60,000 bases of DNA, taken from contig OZ037769.1 of assembly GCA_964035545.1 (NCBI GenBank), positions 14,318,633 through 14,378,632 on the forward strand. Direction: 5' to 3'. Of the stretch, positions 58,001 to 60,000 are shown one piece after another. The translations under genes and the position numbers were made by a program. Numbering within the stretch: the stretch's first letter is position 1; every line of letters starts with the position of its first letter. The notes under the pieces were generated by a model, which was given only the letters and a program-made list of their open reading frames with translations, did not search any database and was not told the DNA's origin. Source of the stretch: Bugula neritina (lineage: Eukaryota; Bryozoa; Gymnolaemata; Cheilostomatida; Bugulidae).

Positions 58001-60000
58001 TGCTTACAAACATGAGTACGAATATGTTGAAGATTGCCTGGATTATTGCTTGTCCCTTTTAGCCCTAAATAAATAACAATAAAAGTTTGACTATCGTGAC
58101 TGAGTTAACGATACTTCGGCTCAGCTAAAAAGCACACTCCTTGTATATCAATGCGAAACCCTTTACAAACACTCGACTAGCTTGCCCTGCTTGCTGGTGT
58201 ATAATATTCTAAACGGGTCTTTACTTTTGAAGTCTAGTTTCTCCTAGTAGCAGATGCCTTTTGAATAGTTAAACATCTATTTAATAAATTATTCTGTTAT
58301 TTTAACATCAACAGCAAAACACGTTACAGCAGCAATTATTTAAAACATTTATTAGGTTCTCCTAGACTCGTTTTATTTGTACGCAGGCTGAGAAGTTCAA
58401 ATTTGGGCTTATTTCTCAGTCACTGCTGCTATTGTTCATTGAATAAGGGCTGTAATTTTCTTTTATGACATCTGAAATAATGGTTTCTATTTTAAATTAA
58501 TTTGCAGTTGATTTGCCAAACTTTTAGTCAATATTTGACCTTTATATTGTCTGATTGCTGGTTAGTAAATCACAAATTAAACTATACAGCAGCTGAATGA
58601 TATTAGAATAATAGCTAGAGGGGAATTCTGGTTTTGGCTTGAGATTAAATAATGAAACCTTAATGGACTCAGTAGTTCTGGTGAAGCCATCAATTTGTAA
58701 TATATTTGATGACTTGGTGTGACGAGCATCTGAATAACAGATATCTACTCTCCATTTCTTGATGACAATAACTGGTCCATAGCAGTAAACCATTCTTCCA
58801 ATTTTATTGTTTGAAATGTAGGGATGATTCAAGGGAAGGAAAAGGTGTGAAGAAAATAGACTTTGATTGTATGAATGGAGATGTGGAATGGACAGGGCCG
58901 TATGGTGGTCTCTTTGTAAATATCAAGGGACCAGTTAAGGAGCACGAGCTATGTATACAAGCCTCTAGTATTGGTACTTCGGCCTTGGTTAGCTCTGTCT
59001 CCGAGGACAACCAGCTGAAAAGACTGGTCACTATATTGGAGCCTAAGAACCATCAACACGTGCAGAAACGGACATTGTGCTTCCCAGCCTATAAAGACAC
59101 ACTCCTGTTTGTGGAACCTGATGTAGGGGCATTCATCTCGAGTAAAATAACCATCGAGTATGATATTGAGCAAAACCCCAGATATGGAGAAGATGGTAAG
59201 CTTTTTATTTAGGTCAAAGTTCACAAAAATGACTTAATTTCTATTCTTATATACTGGAGTAGTAAAAGGCATTACAAGTAGATAATTATGGCTTTCATAG
59301 GAATTCGTTTCATAGTGGTGGTGTTAATTTGACACTGTAATTAAAAGTTGTCAGTATTTGATGAATCCAGTATTTACTAGTGTAATTACAGTCGAAACTA
59401 ACCTCAATACTTCCATAATGGCTTCATACATCACTTGATCTGGCGTATCATAATTCACTACTGGTGATTACAATGTATGAAATGTATATTAAATTCCAAG
59501 ATAAATGATTCATGGAGTTTTATGTAAATTAAACTCTGAATATTAGACATTTAGGCTCTTTTCTCTAGAGCCTGTAATACTAAGACGGTTTTCAACATTC
59601 ACAGCTTATATTTCAACAGATATTATTGTAGTAAATTTCAGCAATATGTACATAGTTTTAGTATATCTCACTAGTAATTTTGCCCTGACAAACAAATCAA
59701 GAGGAATTTGAAGTAAATATGCCAAACATTTCATTTGGTTAATTATTGAAAGATATCCAGGGGCCTAGACTATGTTCCATCTTCCACAGCACCCTTCACT
59801 ATATCTCACATCTCTGAATTCCTGGTATAGCAGGCCACAGTCTAAAGGATCAGCGGCTGCCATAGCTTTGTTGTTTCTTCAGCTGTGTGCCAGAAGACAA
59901 ATTGGCTGCTGCCGTAATTTGTAACATGCTTATTCAATTTGTTGTGAAGTCAGCACCTGCTGCCCGCGCTGCTGCCGATACAGTGATTAGTTGGGGCAGC
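55007..60000 (+). CDS. Meteorin-like secreted protein, partial (3' end outside window)
   Basis: Exon 1 is 55007-55116, exon 2 is 58822-59195, and exon 3 begins at about 59894 and runs past the edge. Exon 1 encodes a hydrophobic signal peptide (LNPLSGIILYLILNLSNC) and ends HKIW after splicing; the phase-2 junction makes the shared Trp codon. Exon 2 matches the meteorin core: FDCMNGDVEWTGPYGGLFVN, HELCIQASS, KRTLCFPAYKDTLLFVEPD, then SSKITIEYDIE. The candidate exon 3 (EDKLAAAVICNMLIQFVVKS) resembles the CxDEExLLAVCTSDFV region of meteorins. It joins in phase 1 if the AG at 59892-59893 is used. Meteorins are secreted, disulphide-rich signalling factors of nerve and fat tissue in vertebrates; invertebrate roles are little known. 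The 3.7-kb intron 1 holds no other gene that I can see. Confidence 0.8.

Overview
The window is nuclear DNA from an animal, most likely an invertebrate. The genes have many short exons with canonical splice sites, the base composition is AT-rich, and dinucleotide arrays, tRNA-derived SINEs, MITE-like elements and an LTR retrotransposon end are all present. The protein families (MINDY deubiquitinase, meteorin-like, temptin plus copper monooxygenase, D8C, THAP, a P2X7-type ballast domain) are animal families. The temptin domain and the SINE style would suit a marine spiralian, but I cannot name the phylum. Exon models were assembled by hand from splice sites and reading phase. Most close perfectly, which supports them; none is backed by transcripts.

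Layout. 1-956: 3' end of a Ty3/gypsy-like element with its LTR. 4233-9917 (-): an 11-exon leucine-rich-repeat gene built from tandemly duplicated, phase-symmetric 144-nt exons. 13414-16783 (+): a 5-exon gene of unknown family. 17673-26221 (+): a 14-exon CNBD2-like cyclic-nucleotide-binding-domain gene. 27037-34960 (-): an 11-exon secreted temptin/copper monooxygenase gene with a tRNA-Gly gene nested in one intron. 36184-36963 and 52608-53321 (+): two intronless secreted D8C-domain paralogues. 39776-44622: a 4.85-kb element with long terminal inverted repeats and TTAA target duplications. It holds two convergent genes, one for a THAP zinc-finger protein and one for a P2X7 ballast-domain protein (frameshifted here), and no recognisable transposase. 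45521-50605 (+): MINDY-1/2 deubiquitinase with a C-terminal CaaX box on its own 5-codon exon. 55007-60000 (+): a meteorin-like secreted factor that runs off the window.

The genes do not look like one pathway; this is ordinary mixed animal gene order. Two things stand out. The first is the TTAA-flanked THAP/ballast element, a candidate poorly described transposon type or accessory module. The second is a recurring pattern of tandemly duplicated 5' splice sites: a 33-bp array and an 11-bp array in the CNBD2-like gene and a 42-bp duplication in MINDY. The 33- and 42-bp units keep the reading frame open, so choice of donor could change protein length. The CNBD2-like gene also has two GC-AG introns and a 344-bp near-perfect palindrome ending next to an exon.
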